This document shows positions 24,520 through 33,684 of a stretch of DNA of 64,000 nt, piece after piece (the stretch's first letter is position 1; every line of letters starts with the position of its first letter). The DNA comes from Nitrospira sp. (GTDB lineage Bacteria > Nitrospirota > Nitrospiria > Nitrospirales > Nitrospiraceae), in assembly GCA_016715825.1 (NCBI GenBank), contig JADJXO010000003.1, positions 424,903 through 488,902 on the forward strand. Direction: 5' to 3'. Made by a program: the position numbers and the translations under genes. The notes beneath the pieces were generated by a model. That model ran no database searches, was not told where the DNA came from, and saw only the letters and a program-made list of their open reading frames with translations.

Positions 24520-24897
24520 ATGATGAGTGAAAAAGCAAACACTCGAGCGAAGAGGGTGCGATTCTTTCGTGCGCTGGCGGACGAGATGAGGGTGCGTATT
24601 CTGGAACGGCTCAGGAGTGGAGAGCAGAATGTCTGCGCGCTTTCAGCAGCGTTCCAAACCGGACAATCGCGACTCTCGTTCCATCTCCGTGTACTCAAGG
24701 ATGCTGGACTCGTGACGCACCGCCCGGAGGGACGTTCAATCTACTACACGCTGAACCACCGTGCGATTCAAGAGGCTGAGGCGAGCCTTGGCCATCTTAG
24801 GAAACCTGATGTATCCACTTCTCAAACGGGCTCATGCGCTGATCGCTCTTATGTGGAAGCCCAAGGACATCACGAAACGATTGATGGGCTGCAGTGA
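24520..24897 (+). CDS. ArsR-family winged-helix transcriptional regulator
   Basis: 125 residues from ATG 24520 (a second ATG follows directly). RFFRALADEMRVRILERLRS, NVCALSAAFQTGQSRLSFHL and RVLKDAGLVTHRPEGRSIYY form an ArsR-type winged helix. The ArsR metal site ELCVCDL is replaced by NVCALSA, so only one cysteine remains. The C-terminal tail has one further cysteine (GSCADRSY). The inducer is unknown. It is convergent with the orphan response regulator. Confidence 0.85.
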   Translation: MMSEKANTRAKRVRFFRALADEMRVRILERLRSGEQNVCALSAAFQTGQSRLSFHLRVLKDAGLVTHRPEGRSIYYTLNHRAIQEAEASLGHLRKPDVSTSQTGSCADRSYVEAQGHHETIDGLQ

Positions 24898-25011
24898 GTG
24901 CCCCAACACGTTGGGCTTCTCTACCATGGAAGTTGTCGGCTACGAAACCCACATCTCTGATTCTGTCTCCGATGTGAGCCTGCGGTGCGCTGCGATGGCT
25001 CGCGCGGTCGA

Positions 25012-25722
25012 TCAATGGACCAACGGCTGGTCCGACAGCTTATAGCCGAGCGATTTGACGGACACGATGGATTCGTCGAGGATCGGCATCTTCACCTTGA
25101 GACGCCGCACGTGGACATCGACCGTTCGAGTGGTGCCGTAATACTCGTATCCCCACACCGCGTTGAGCAGCATGTCCCGCGTGAGGACCCGGCCGGGGTG
25201 ACGTAAGAAGTGCTCCAGCAACCCGAATTCTTTCGCCGTCAGCGGAACCTCTTTCCCCTTCACCGTCACCTCGTGGCGAATGAGGTCCATGTGGAGCGGA
25301 CCGTAGGTCAAGGAGGTCGGTTTGTGTTCGTTCGCCCGCTCCAGGCGACGGAACAGCGCTTTCACCCGAGCGACCAATGTTCTTGGACTGAAGGGTTTGG
25401 TCACATAGTCATCGGCGCCCAGCTCCAATCCCACGATGGTATCGGACTCCTCGTTTTTCGCCGTCAACATGAGAATCGGCAGCAAGGCGGTGTCCGGCTT
25501 TTGCCGGATGGACTTGCAGACTTCCAACCCGTCCATTTCCGGGAGCATGAGATCCAAGATGACGAGGTCGGGGTGTTCGCTGGCCACGAGCTTCTGGGCC
25601 TCGAGACCGGTATGGGCGATGCAGGGACGAAATCCCTCCTTCTCAAGATAGTGCTTGACCAGCTGGGCGATCTCCGGTTCGTCTTCAACGATCAAAATCG
25701 TTTTTGGACGTTGCGATGTCAT
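25012..25722 (-). CDS. OmpR/PhoB-family response regulator, orphan
   Basis: 236 residues from the ATG ending at 25722. The receiver has an intact ILIVEDEPE acidic pocket, phospho-acceptor Asp 57 (LVILDLMLPEMDG) and lysine (DDYVTKPF). The winged helix follows (VPLTAKEFGLLEHFLRHPGR, then GTTRTVDVHVRRLKVKM and SVKSLGYKL). It resembles PhoB/PhoP-type regulators, but no histidine kinase gene is adjacent. Regulators of this family bind direct repeats with 11-base spacing, as seen in the three promoters at 28.7, 35.8 and 39.0 kb, so it is a candidate for that role. Confidence 0.9.
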   Translation of the reverse strand: MTSQRPKTILIVEDEPEIAQLVKHYLEKEGFRPCIAHTGLEAQKLVASEHPDLVILDLMLPEMDGLEVCKSIRQKPDTALLPILMLTAKNEESDTIVGLELGADDYVTKPFSPRTLVARVKALFRRLERANEHKPTSLTYGPLHMDLIRHEVTVKGKEVPLTAKEFGLLEHFLRHPGRVLTRDMLLNAVWGYEYYGTTRTVDVHVRRLKVKMPILDESIVSVKSLGYKLSDQPLVH

Positions 25723-25799
25723 GCACAGGTTCTCTCGGTCTCGCTGCTCGTTCCACATCACCAGTGGGTACAGCATACGCCCACGATGTTACAGGAGTG

Positions 25800-25934
25800 T
25801 TAAGCCTTCGGAGCGTCAGATGGGATGCGGACAACGGTTGGCGACGGCCATTCAGCCATCGTGAACTCGGCACGAAGCCCTTCTCCGGAACGTCGAAGCC
25901 GGCGCACCTCGTGCTGCTCGTGGTTGACCGTCAC
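25800..25934 (-). CDS. Possible short protein after the deacetylase-like/SGNH gene
   Basis: 44 codons from GTG (ending 25934), overlapping the stop of the upstream lipoprotein gene as GTGA and closing at TAA. The product (VTVNHEQHEVRRLRRSGEGL… ending RIPSDAPKA) is protein-like but matches nothing I recognise. Evidence is the coupling arrangement only. Confidence 0.3.
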   Translation of the reverse strand: MTVNHEQHEVRRLRRSGEGLRAEFTMAEWPSPTVVRIPSDAPKA

Positions 25935-28639
25935 GGTCCGAGGAGCGCCTTCATTTCCTCTTCAGCCAATTCGATGGCTCCACGAGGGGTGTAGTGCACA
26001 TCATCAAGGAGCACGTCGGACAACCGGTTGGGTTGACTCGCTTTCCATCCCCGCTCATCCATCAATCGTCGCGAATTGATGACCAGCACCGCCGGATCCG
26101 AGTCGGCGATGGCGCGCAAGGCGCCCGGATAGCGAGCATATTCTGCTTCCTGTGCCGGGTTTAATCCCTTTCGGTACGGATCGCTCATCAGAATGATGGG
26201 AAAGTCTGGCGTGCCGGCCCAGGAACGGATTCGAGCGATCAGCCGTTCCGTCTCTGCACGGAATTGTTCTGCCGTCGAGCCTTCACCGCTGTCGTTGGCA
26301 CCGAAATGAAGAACGGCCGCGTCGAACCCCAGGGCACGAAACAGGAGTCCAGCTCCTCTGTAGGTGCTCAGAAATTCTTTAGTCGACAGGCCGGCCGCGC
26401 TCAGATCCTGAATGACGAGTCCATACGGGCATTGGTCGCTCTTGAAGCGGGCGCCGATAATATCTGTCAGCGCTGAAGGGAGACTGCCAAGTAGTTCTAG
26501 TTGGAGGTGACGTTGCCCATTGAAAGGCAGTGGGACCGTTGTGAACGACTTGACGATATACGTCGCATCAACCAGCGACAGCGGGGCAGTTTCTTCGATC
26601 GTCGCCGTTGCGGAATAGCTCGGCACTAAGTCAGATGGCCGTGCCGTATAGAAGATCCCTCCGGACTGCGGATGTGTCGCAGCAAACACCTCAGCTCGTA
26701 CTGAACTTTGCGTGCAGAAGTATTGATTGGTGGTCGGAATTTCTGCTGCTGGGTTAAGACTGCGCGCATCAGGTTCAAGGACCATCAACTGACCGTACTG
26801 CTGCCCGTTCACCGATTGCGGTCCAGCCGGCGCGGCATGCGCTGCAGCGGGGATGCCCGGTAAGAGCCGCTCTGTAGGAATGCGAGTCGGAGAGGGCCCG
26901 GGACGGGCAGCTGCCCCTCTCAGGAGCCAATCTCCGAACGGAGCGCCCCCTCCAAAAGATTGATAACCGGCCACGACGGTTTCGGGCACATTCTGGTATC
27001 GTTTCCACGCTTCGTATTGGAGGCGCGGCACATACACCTCACCCTTTCCTTCCGGTGATGTTTCCTGTGAATCGCCAAGCATCGCAATACGGACAGTGCG
27101 AGTCCGTGCCTGCGTCCAAAGGCCGGAGAATAGAGCCGCCGATCGAGTAAAGGTCGGTTCGACTTGATCAAACGGCAGCAGTACAGCCGGTGGGGGTGGA
27201 GGTGGCGGAGGATCACCCGGCGGAGGGCCAATTGGTGAACCCTTCGTGATGCCATGACGGGCAATCATTTCTTCGACCGTCACGATTTCGATCTTCCCTT
27301 CCTCACGTAGTTTGACCAGATAGTCGGCGACCTCGTCGAAGTCCTGATCGTATCGTTGCCATTCTAAACCGAGTTGCTCGCCGTACTTCACCGCATGGTC
27401 GATCGCCGCGATGATCTCGGTCAATGACCGAGCATCGCCTGACACCGCCCACAGGTTGTAGGGGTTGGTGAGCCCTCCATAGAGCGAGCGGCCGGTATTG
27501 TCGGAGAAAATGTTGCCGCTGTATGCAGCTACTACGCCTCGTTTCGCCAGCTCAGCATCGAGCGAGGCGTTGTGCTTGGCATCTTCGTAGCACCAGAAGA
27601 TCGGACGGCGGTAGCCGAGCCGCTGCAGATCAGTGAGATGCTGGTCCATATCAGCGGCAGCGGTCTCGAGCGTGTGAAAATCTAGGTAGTTGAGTCCCTC
27701 CGTGGATTCGCCGCCGATGGTCCATCCGGCTGCCACCATTTCTTTCAGTTGGTCATTGGTGAATCCCCCTTCCAACTCGACGCGACCTGGATCTTTGAGC
27801 ATTTCGGTCACCGGACAGTAAGAGCCGATCAGGTTACGTTTTTGAGCTTCAGGGAAAAGGTGGGTATATACACTAGCAAAGTTATTCTCGCCCCAGATGT
27901 TGATCTGTGGTTTCGCATAATAGCCGTGGAGAAAATCGCTGACGTAGAACGTTCCTGAACTGTTGGGCCGGAGATCGAGGAGTATGCGGAAGGTTGTGAA
28001 TGCCTGACTTTCCACCGCTCCGCCGCCGTATCCGACATGGTCGCCGGTTTGCCACGTGATGGGATTCCATCCATCGATGAGCCGCCGCCCCACGCCTCCT
28101 GTGGCCCAGTTAAAGCGAAGATATTGGGAAAAACTTGGGGATGTCGCGAGATCGAGGGTCACAGCCGTTGCGACGGACACGGACGGCTGATACCAGAAGA
28201 GACCGAAATTGCCGAGATCGCTCATCGGCTGGTCGTCCATATCGACCACCATTTCGATTCGCCCACCATCGGAACCGCCGGTACACTTCGCTTGGATGTA
28301 ATGCACCGCGGTACTTCCTCCGAAGGGTGCATGCTGAGGGAGGCTGTTGTTGTCGCTGACCTGGCTCAAGTCACACGAAGCAGTTCCACTGGTGAGTCTC
28401 GGCCAATTGTGAATCGAGGCTTGTCCGCGAGTCGGACTGGATCCATCTGCGTGCCATAAGATTTGATGGGAAGCCACCGGCAAGCCGGCAGGTGGGTTCG
28501 CAGCCTGATTGGTCGGCAACGAGCCTTGGTTGTCCTCTGCTCTACAGGACAGTAAGGTGCTGAACGTCAGGATTAGAACGAACATCCCAAGACTCGTGTG
28601 ACCGGTCTTGTTCTTCTTAGAACAGCTGAGATGCCTCAT
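25931..28639 (-). CDS. Lipoprotein with deacetylase-like region and C-terminal SGNH hydrolase
   Basis: 902 residues. A lipobox TLLSC (Cys 32) follows a hydrophobic helix. After a beta-rich carbohydrate-binding-like part (about 60-235), residues about 245-465 resemble polysaccharide deacetylases (NodB fold) by order (EAQKRNLIGSYCPV, DQLKEMVAAGWTIGGES, YRRPIFWCYED), though the classical Asp-Asp and His-x3-His metal motifs are not clear. A proline linker (about 475-490) joins an SGNH esterase: AMLGDSQETS (block I), LHFGANDSGEG (block III) and LLDDVHYTP (block V with Asp and His). GGAGAGACAGAG precedes the ATG. It is divergent from the flippase operon and probably modifies the exopolysaccharide in the periplasm. 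Confidence 0.82.
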   Translation of the reverse strand: MRHLSCSKKNKTGHTSLGMFVLILTFSTLLSCRAEDNQGSLPTNQAANPPAGLPVASHQILWHADGSSPTRGQASIHNWPRLTSGTASCDLSQVSDNNSLPQHAPFGGSTAVHYIQAKCTGGSDGGRIEMVVDMDDQPMSDLGNFGLFWYQPSVSVATAVTLDLATSPSFSQYLRFNWATGGVGRRLIDGWNPITWQTGDHVGYGGGAVESQAFTTFRILLDLRPNSSGTFYVSDFLHGYYAKPQINIWGENNFASVYTHLFPEAQKRNLIGSYCPVTEMLKDPGRVELEGGFTNDQLKEMVAAGWTIGGESTEGLNYLDFHTLETAAADMDQHLTDLQRLGYRRPIFWCYEDAKHNASLDAELAKRGVVAAYSGNIFSDNTGRSLYGGLTNPYNLWAVSGDARSLTEIIAAIDHAVKYGEQLGLEWQRYDQDFDEVADYLVKLREEGKIEIVTVEEMIARHGITKGSPIGPPPGDPPPPPPPPAVLLPFDQVEPTFTRSAALFSGLWTQARTRTVRIAMLGDSQETSPEGKGEVYVPRLQYEAWKRYQNVPETVVAGYQSFGGGAPFGDWLLRGAAARPGPSPTRIPTERLLPGIPAAAHAAPAGPQSVNGQQYGQLMVLEPDARSLNPAAEIPTTNQYFCTQSSVRAEVFAATHPQSGGIFYTARPSDLVPSYSATATIEETAPLSLVDATYIVKSFTTVPLPFNGQRHLQLELLGSLPSALTDIIGARFKSDQCPYGLVIQDLSAAGLSTKEFLSTYRGAGLLFRALGFDAAVLHFGANDSGEGSTAEQFRAETERLIARIRSWAGTPDFPIILMSDPYRKGLNPAQEAEYARYPGALRAIADSDPAVLVINSRRLMDERGWKASQPNRLSDVLLDDVHYTPRGAIELAEEEMKALLGP

Positions 28640-28740
28640 CTCTGTCTCTCCATCGACTAACAGAGCTCCTTCAACCTCACCCTTACGGCCTTTGATCTCG
28701 TATCATAGTGGTCCATATGAAATCCCCCCCGGTGACCATA

Positions 28741-28805
28741 TTTACAATTTGTTAACAGAGATTTGAGCGAACGGTACCCTCAGCTTCAACAGCGGGCGGT
28801 AGACT
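28741..28805 (+). promoter_or_regulatory. Exopolysaccharide-locus promoter A
   Basis: TTTACA (28741), TTAACA (28752) and TTGAGC (28763) start at 11-base intervals, and TAGACT (28800-28805) begins exactly 37 bases after TTGA. The same geometry occurs at 35780 and 38973. There is no good -35 hexamer, which suggests activation by a regulator bound to the repeats. Confidence 0.65.
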
Positions 28806-28840
28806 GAGGTCCCCTGAAGGTTGAGGAGAGGGTTTTCCCT

Positions 28841-28963
28841 ATGCAGACGACCAGACTACGTGACCGTGCGGTGGGCGCTCTAAACTGTGCATCCATGGAT
28901 GTGGACATGTCCCCAGTTGTCTTCCTCTCGACGTGGCCCAACCACCATCGGACATCATGCTAG
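28841..28963 (+). CDS. Possible 40-residue leader ORF before the flippase gene
   Basis: ATG 28841 follows GAGGAGAGGG, the best ribosome site in the leader, and reads 40 codons to TAG 28961-28963, overlapping the ATG at 28957 of the flippase gene. It could couple translation of the flippase. It could also be the true N-terminus separated by a frameshift. Confidence 0.3.
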   Translation: MQTTRLRDRAVGALNCASMDVDMSPVVFLSTWPNHHRTSC

Positions 28964-30318
28964 CTATTTCTGCGTTGGGTCCTTGGTGGATCAGTTTGAA
29001 GTCCAGTGCCAAGGAGCTGGGTCTGCTCGGTCGAATTCCGATGTACGCGCTTGCCTCCGGCCTCGTCATCCTCGCCGGATTGGCGAGGGAAATCATCGTG
29101 GCGTCGACGTTTGGGCTTAGCGGCGATCTCGATGTGCTCGTTGCGGTCATGGGATTTCACCTCTTGTTCGGGGTGCAGGTGGGCAATGCCGTTCAGCAGG
29201 TGTTTGTGTCCAAGTTGGCGTCGCAGCATCACGATCGTCTCAGGCCGCTCATCAAACAAGCCGCTTGTGTCCTTATCTTGGTCAATGCGGTCGCTCTCAC
29301 TGCGCTGGTCCTCGGGTCTGGGCCCGTGCTTCGTTGGATTTTCCCAGCCTTCACCGTCGAACAATATGAAACAGGCACCCGCTTGATACGCCTCTTGCTC
29401 TTTCCGATCGCGTGTGCCGGATTGGCGGGAATTTTGCGGGGTGGCCTTTCTCTCATAGGCAGTTTTGCCCCGGTCTTTCTGGGCGGGGCGGTCGTGTCAC
29501 TCTCAACGATCGCATCGATCCTGGTCTTTGCCGAGCGATGGGGAATCGACGCGCTGGTATGGGGATTTGCAGCTGGGCATTTTCTCGTCCTTGGGTGGTT
29601 TCTGCTGGCGTTGTGGAACTGTCCGGATTCATCTCCACCCACAAATGCGGGAGAGCAGAGCCGGCCTGTTGAGGTGAGCGAACTATGGCGACCGGCATTG
29701 ATCGTACTGTTCGGGGAATTTCTGTTTCAGGCCGTCGTGATGACCGAACGGAGCTTTGCGTCGGGACTAGGATCAGGGAAAATAGCTGCCTTCTTTTATG
29801 CAGGCTCGATCATTGCGGTCCCGCTCGCCTTGTTTACAACGCCGATCAATACGACACTCTTCCCGAAATTGGCCCGCGCCTTCCATACGGGGCGCCGCGA
29901 GGGGCAGGCGCTGTTAGTGCGATATGGTGCGGTTCTCTTCAGCGGAGCAGTCTTGTTCAGCATCGCGCTGGCTCTCGGTGCCAAACCGTTGATCGAGATC
30001 GTCTTGGTCAGAGGAAAATTTTCCATGGCCGACGCCGAGATCACCGCCCATATCTTGACAATGCTGGTGTGGGGATTACCGTTGGCCGGCTTGTACGGGA
30101 TTATCAGAAATTCGTTCTACTCGCTTGCCGACTATCGCACGCCGGTGGTGGGATACGGGATCAAATGGCTGACCCTCATGCTGTGCGGCAGTTGGCTGGT
30201 TCCGTCTCTCGGCGTCGACGGACTCGCTATTTCCTCTGTGGCGGCCCAAGCATCCGATACGAGTGCGATGGGGTGGCTCTTGCATCGTCGCCTGACCGCA
30301 CAGTCGGAGGCATTGTGA
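28957..30318 (+). CDS. MurJ/Wzx-type lipid-linked oligosaccharide flippase
   Basis: About 453 residues and 12-14 hydrophobic segments. GLAREIIVASTFGLSGDLDV, then LLFGVQVGNAVQQVFVSKLA, and the central FEQAVVMTER-like FLFQAVVMTERSFASGLGSG are typical of the MVF/MurJ family of the MOP superfamily. In a polysaccharide locus it most likely flips undecaprenyl-linked repeat units, rather than lipid II. The start is uncertain: GTG 28933, ATG 28957 or ATG 29041. Its TGA overlaps the GTG of the next gene. Confidence 0.85.
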   Translation: MLAISALGPWWISLKSSAKELGLLGRIPMYALASGLVILAGLAREIIVASTFGLSGDLDVLVAVMGFHLLFGVQVGNAVQQVFVSKLASQHHDRLRPLIKQAACVLILVNAVALTALVLGSGPVLRWIFPAFTVEQYETGTRLIRLLLFPIACAGLAGILRGGLSLIGSFAPVFLGGAVVSLSTIASILVFAERWGIDALVWGFAAGHFLVLGWFLLALWNCPDSSPPTNAGEQSRPVEVSELWRPALIVLFGEFLFQAVVMTERSFASGLGSGKIAAFFYAGSIIAVPLALFTTPINTTLFPKLARAFHTGRREGQALLVRYGAVLFSGAVLFSIALALGAKPLIEIVLVRGKFSMADAEITAHILTMLVWGLPLAGLYGIIRNSFYSLADYRTPVVGYGIKWLTLMLCGSWLVPSLGVDGLAISSVAAQASDTSAMGWLLHRRLTAQSEAL

Positions 30319-31613
30319 CATCGACGACTGACGAGGATGAGCTCTCGTTTTCAGACAACCAAACCTGGAGCGGCCTCGTCTTGGGCCTGTGGCTGACGGG
30401 CGTGTTTGCCGGGTCACTGTTTGGGAGGATGGAGGGTCGAAAAGGGCACGTGTATGAGATCATCATGCTCATGTCGCTCGTATGGCCGGCCGGATATTTT
30501 CTGCTGAGCCGTTGTCGTTTCATCCCGAGCGGTTTCAGTGCTGGAACGATCGCGGGGTTGGCGGTGTTTGGAATCTTCTGTGGATTCAGTGCGCTGGTCA
30601 GCCAGGCGCCGCTCGAATCGACTCAGTACACCGCGTTGACGATTCTGACGATTATCGTTGTGCTCCAGTTCACTACTAACTTGGACGCGGCCCAGTATGA
30701 GATCGGGATGAAGACGTATGCCGTGATCATGGCGGCACTCGTCTCCGGGTTTGCCCTCTACGACTATGTGCCTGGTCGTCGGCTTGGGGGTGGGAGTGAG
30801 ATCTTGAATCCAGCCAGTTTCGCGTTGGTCACCATGTCCGTTTTTATCACAGCCATGGCGATCAGAAGAGCCGTCGTACGGATTCCGATTCTTGTCACCA
30901 TGGGGACTGTGATCTACCTGACCGGTGCGCGAGCCTCGGCTCTCGCGGCGATGGTTGGGCTTGCGATCACCCTCTTTTCACGCCGACGGACCGCGGGAAC
31001 CAGTGGGTATCTCTTGCTTGCCGTCTGCATCATCGTCGGCGCCGCGCTAGCGGCATACTACAGCGAGGCCGTCGTTCGTGGGATCACCGACTTTTTCGCC
31101 ATTCAGGACCGTCATCGCGGCTTGGAATCAGGCGGATCCGGGCGACTGGAAACCTGGAAAACGACATGGAATCTGTTTCTCAGCCATCCGATTCTTGGTG
31201 TTGGGTTTCGGACGCACGAAGTCGTTCTCAAGGTCGCCTCGTCGGCCCATAACGGCTACTTGGCGTTATTAGCAGAGATTGGGGTGATCGGGTTTGTGGC
31301 GGTGCTTTTTGTCACGCTTACGGGGTTGTATAAAACGTGGCGCCGGAATCAAGATCCCTCTCAAACGTTCAGTTCCAGCGTGCTCTTGGGATTAGCGTGC
31401 GGATATTGTGTCCTCGCGATTTTTGAGCGGTACTTCATCAATGCAGGCAATCCGACCTCGCTCCTGTTTCTGTTGAGCATTCTTGGCCCGGTCCTCTCCC
31501 AGGGCGAATTGGAAGCTGCGGAGAGTGGTCTCGCGCATGGCGATGGCGAGACCGAGGAGTTCGAGCCAGGTTCCCTCGACGATGACGCTTTTGAAGCCCG
31601 GGCAGGAGCATAG
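30315..31613 (+). CDS. O-antigen ligase/polymerase-like membrane protein
   Basis: 432 residues from GTG 30315 (GTGA overlap with the flippase). The frame is open much further upstream, but that part only mirrors the flippase gene. About ten hydrophobic segments and a large periplasmic loop near the C-terminal half with GRLETWKTTWNLFLSHPILG, then VGFRTHEVV and AHNGYLALLAEIGV, are the Wzy_C/O-antigen ligase signature. The tail is strongly acidic. It probably polymerises or ligates the exopolysaccharide. Confidence 0.86.
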   Translation: MTSTTDEDELSFSDNQTWSGLVLGLWLTGVFAGSLFGRMEGRKGHVYEIIMLMSLVWPAGYFLLSRCRFIPSGFSAGTIAGLAVFGIFCGFSALVSQAPLESTQYTALTILTIIVVLQFTTNLDAAQYEIGMKTYAVIMAALVSGFALYDYVPGRRLGGGSEILNPASFALVTMSVFITAMAIRRAVVRIPILVTMGTVIYLTGARASALAAMVGLAITLFSRRRTAGTSGYLLLAVCIIVGAALAAYYSEAVVRGITDFFAIQDRHRGLESGGSGRLETWKTTWNLFLSHPILGVGFRTHEVVLKVASSAHNGYLALLAEIGVIGFVAVLFVTLTGLYKTWRRNQDPSQTFSSSVLLGLACGYCVLAIFERYFINAGNPTSLLFLLSILGPVLSQGELEAAESGLAHGDGETEEFEPGSLDDDAFEARAGA

Positions 31614-31621
31614 GGGTTTCA

Positions 31622-32878
31622 ATGAAACACACGGCACCCGACAACATTCCTCTCGTTGTGCTGCAGCAGGTCTGTATTCCGCATTATCGCCAACGTTTGT
31701 TGGAAAAGCTGGGAACGGATCCGCGATTTCGCGTCCTTGTACTCGCAGATCCGGCAGCCGATGTTCCATTTCTTCCTCTGTCGGGCGCTCCCAACCAATG
31801 TCAATTCGAACCGGCCACGCAGCACGTCGTCAGACTGCCCTTTGGGCGTTCGCTGTCTTGGCAACCAGCTGCCGTGAGGGCGGTTATTCGAGAACGCCCT
31901 GATGTCGTGATCGCACAGGGGAGTCCCTATGAGTTGACAGCCTGGGTTTTGGCCATCGTTGGGCGCATCTGCGGGATACCAGTTCTGCTGTGGACTCATG
32001 GACTGCAGGGTGACGAGTCCGGAATCAAGTGGATAGTTCGCGCCTGGTTGTTTCGACTGTGCCGGGGATTGCTGCTCTATGGTGATCATGCAAAATACCT
32101 GTTGATGAGGAAGGGTTTTGCTGCAGGACGGCTGCATGTCATTTATAACTCCCTCGATGACGGTGAACAGGCTGCGGTGTCTGAGCAGATTGCGCCGGAA
32201 GATTGTGAGGCATTCCGCCGCTCGCTCGGCATCGGTGCACAGGAACGGGTGATCTGTTTCACGGGTCGTCTCCAGCCGGTGAAGCGCTTGCCATGGCTCC
32301 TGCGTGCATTACATCTTGTGGTGCAACAAGGCAGGAATGTCCATCTTGTCTTGGTCGGTGACGGAAGCGAACGACCGATGTTGGAATCGCTGGTGGAAGA
32401 ATTAAGACTTACCAAGTTGGTGCATTTTCTCGGGGCTTCCTACGACGAATCCCGACTTGGTCTTGTGCTCTCCACCAGCGACCTGGCCGTCGTTCCATCC
32501 GGGGCCGGTCTTTCCGTCATGCATGCCCTCGGATACGGTACCCCGGTCCTCATCCATGACAAGGTTGAGGAACATTTCCCAGAGTGGGAAGCGGTCAAGG
32601 AAGGGGAGACGGGATGGTTCTATCGATACGATGACTTGTCGGACTGCGCCGAAAAGATCATCGACGCTCTCTTCCCCATCCCGCGAAAGCCCACGATGGT
32701 AGAGGCGTGCCGATCGGTGATCAACAGCCGATACAATACGACCACTCATGCCCAGCTGTTCATTAGCGCCATCGCGAAGCACTGTACGCTGGCGACACCT
32801 GTCGCAAGAGATCGGCGGCAGGTGGATGAGCTGATTCCGTACAGATCGTTCGAGCACTCGGTCAAGGAGCGGCGATGA
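31622..32878 (+). CDS. Glycosyltransferase family 4-like
   Basis: 418 residues with a GT-B fold. The C-terminal half carries ICFTGRLQPVKRLPWLLRAL, VHLVLVGDGSERPMLE and the donor-binding VVPSGAGLSVMHALGYGTPV block in which GT4 enzymes normally have E-x7-E. Here Ser/Met replaces the first glutamate and Gly the second, which is a deviation worth noting. The N-terminal acceptor half has LWTHGLQGDESG. It starts eight bases after the ligase gene and overlaps the next gene (ATGA). Confidence 0.88.
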   Translation: MKHTAPDNIPLVVLQQVCIPHYRQRLLEKLGTDPRFRVLVLADPAADVPFLPLSGAPNQCQFEPATQHVVRLPFGRSLSWQPAAVRAVIRERPDVVIAQGSPYELTAWVLAIVGRICGIPVLLWTHGLQGDESGIKWIVRAWLFRLCRGLLLYGDHAKYLLMRKGFAAGRLHVIYNSLDDGEQAAVSEQIAPEDCEAFRRSLGIGAQERVICFTGRLQPVKRLPWLLRALHLVVQQGRNVHLVLVGDGSERPMLESLVEELRLTKLVHFLGASYDESRLGLVLSTSDLAVVPSGAGLSVMHALGYGTPVLIHDKVEEHFPEWEAVKEGETGWFYRYDDLSDCAEKIIDALFPIPRKPTMVEACRSVINSRYNTTTHAQLFISAIAKHCTLATPVARDRRQVDELIPYRSFEHSVKERR

Positions 32879-33684
32879 GCAAGCTCATGAAACACGCGCG
32901 AGCGCTGTACACAAAAGTTGAGCGGCGCGTCGCTCAACACACCCTCAATCGTCTTCTGGACCACTGCGCTCTTGTTCACCACAAGATCGGCACAGGCTAC
33001 GGAGGTTGGTTCGTCCCAGCCGACTTCCTGAGCAAGCGATCGCTCTGTTACGGAGTGGGTGTCGGTGAGGATATCAGTTTCGAAGTCGAACTCATCAATC
33101 AGTACGGGTGTGAAGCCCATTGTTTTGATCCAACTCCTCGGGCACAACGTCATGTGGACCAGCTGTACCGGAATACGATCAACGGCACCCCCACTTCAAT
33201 CAATGATGCAGTCGATCTCTCCTACAAGATTGATCCAGGATGCCTAGCCCGGCTTCACTATCACGCCATCGGCCTGTGGAGCCAGGACCGAACCATGCGT
33301 TTCTACGCACCGGCCAATCCGTCTCATGTGTCACACTCGATCGTCAATTTACAGCACACCACCGAATACTTCGAGGCTGACTGCCGAACGCTCTCGACCG
33401 TGATGCAGACCTTAGGTCATTCTGACTTGTCTTTGCTCAAGCTTGATGTCGAGGGAGCGGAGTATGAGATCTTAGCATCGATCCTAGACGGCGACATCCG
33501 CCCGGCTATTCTCTGTGTCGAATTCGATGAAGGCTATAACCCATTGGACGAAGGGTATCTGTCGCGCATTCTGAATATGGTCTCTCGCGTCAAGACATGT
33601 GGCTATCGATTGACGCATGTCGATGGGTGGAATGCCACGTTCGTTCTCCGTCGTGCAATAGCGGGATCCGAGAGGAACATATGA
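32875..33684 (+). CDS. FkbM-family methyltransferase
   Basis: 269 residues. CYGVGVGEDISFEVELINQY gives the SAM-binding start, and LLKLDVEGAEYEILASILDG is the FkbM hallmark. FkbM enzymes O-methylate sugars and other small molecules; here a sugar in the exopolysaccharide is likely. The gene overlaps both neighbours by four bases (ATGA), so it lies inside an operon. Confidence 0.9.
   Translation: MSKLMKHARALYTKVERRVAQHTLNRLLDHCALVHHKIGTGYGGWFVPADFLSKRSLCYGVGVGEDISFEVELINQYGCEAHCFDPTPRAQRHVDQLYRNTINGTPTSINDAVDLSYKIDPGCLARLHYHAIGLWSQDRTMRFYAPANPSHVSHSIVNLQHTTEYFEADCRTLSTVMQTLGHSDLSLLKLDVEGAEYEILASILDGDIRPAILCVEFDEGYNPLDEGYLSRILNMVSRVKTCGYRLTHVDGWNATFVLRRAIAGSERNI

Noticed and set aside
24900..24917. 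Terminator between the ArsR and response-regulator genes
   Set aside because: The CCCAA/TTGGG stem is only five pairs with a four-base loop and no T-run; too weak to call.
29685..30314. N-terminal 210 codons in front of the O-antigen ligase-like protein
   Set aside because: The frame is open but overlaps the flippase gene in another frame, and reads as a low-complexity shadow. The GTG at 30315, overlapping the flippase stop, is a better start.
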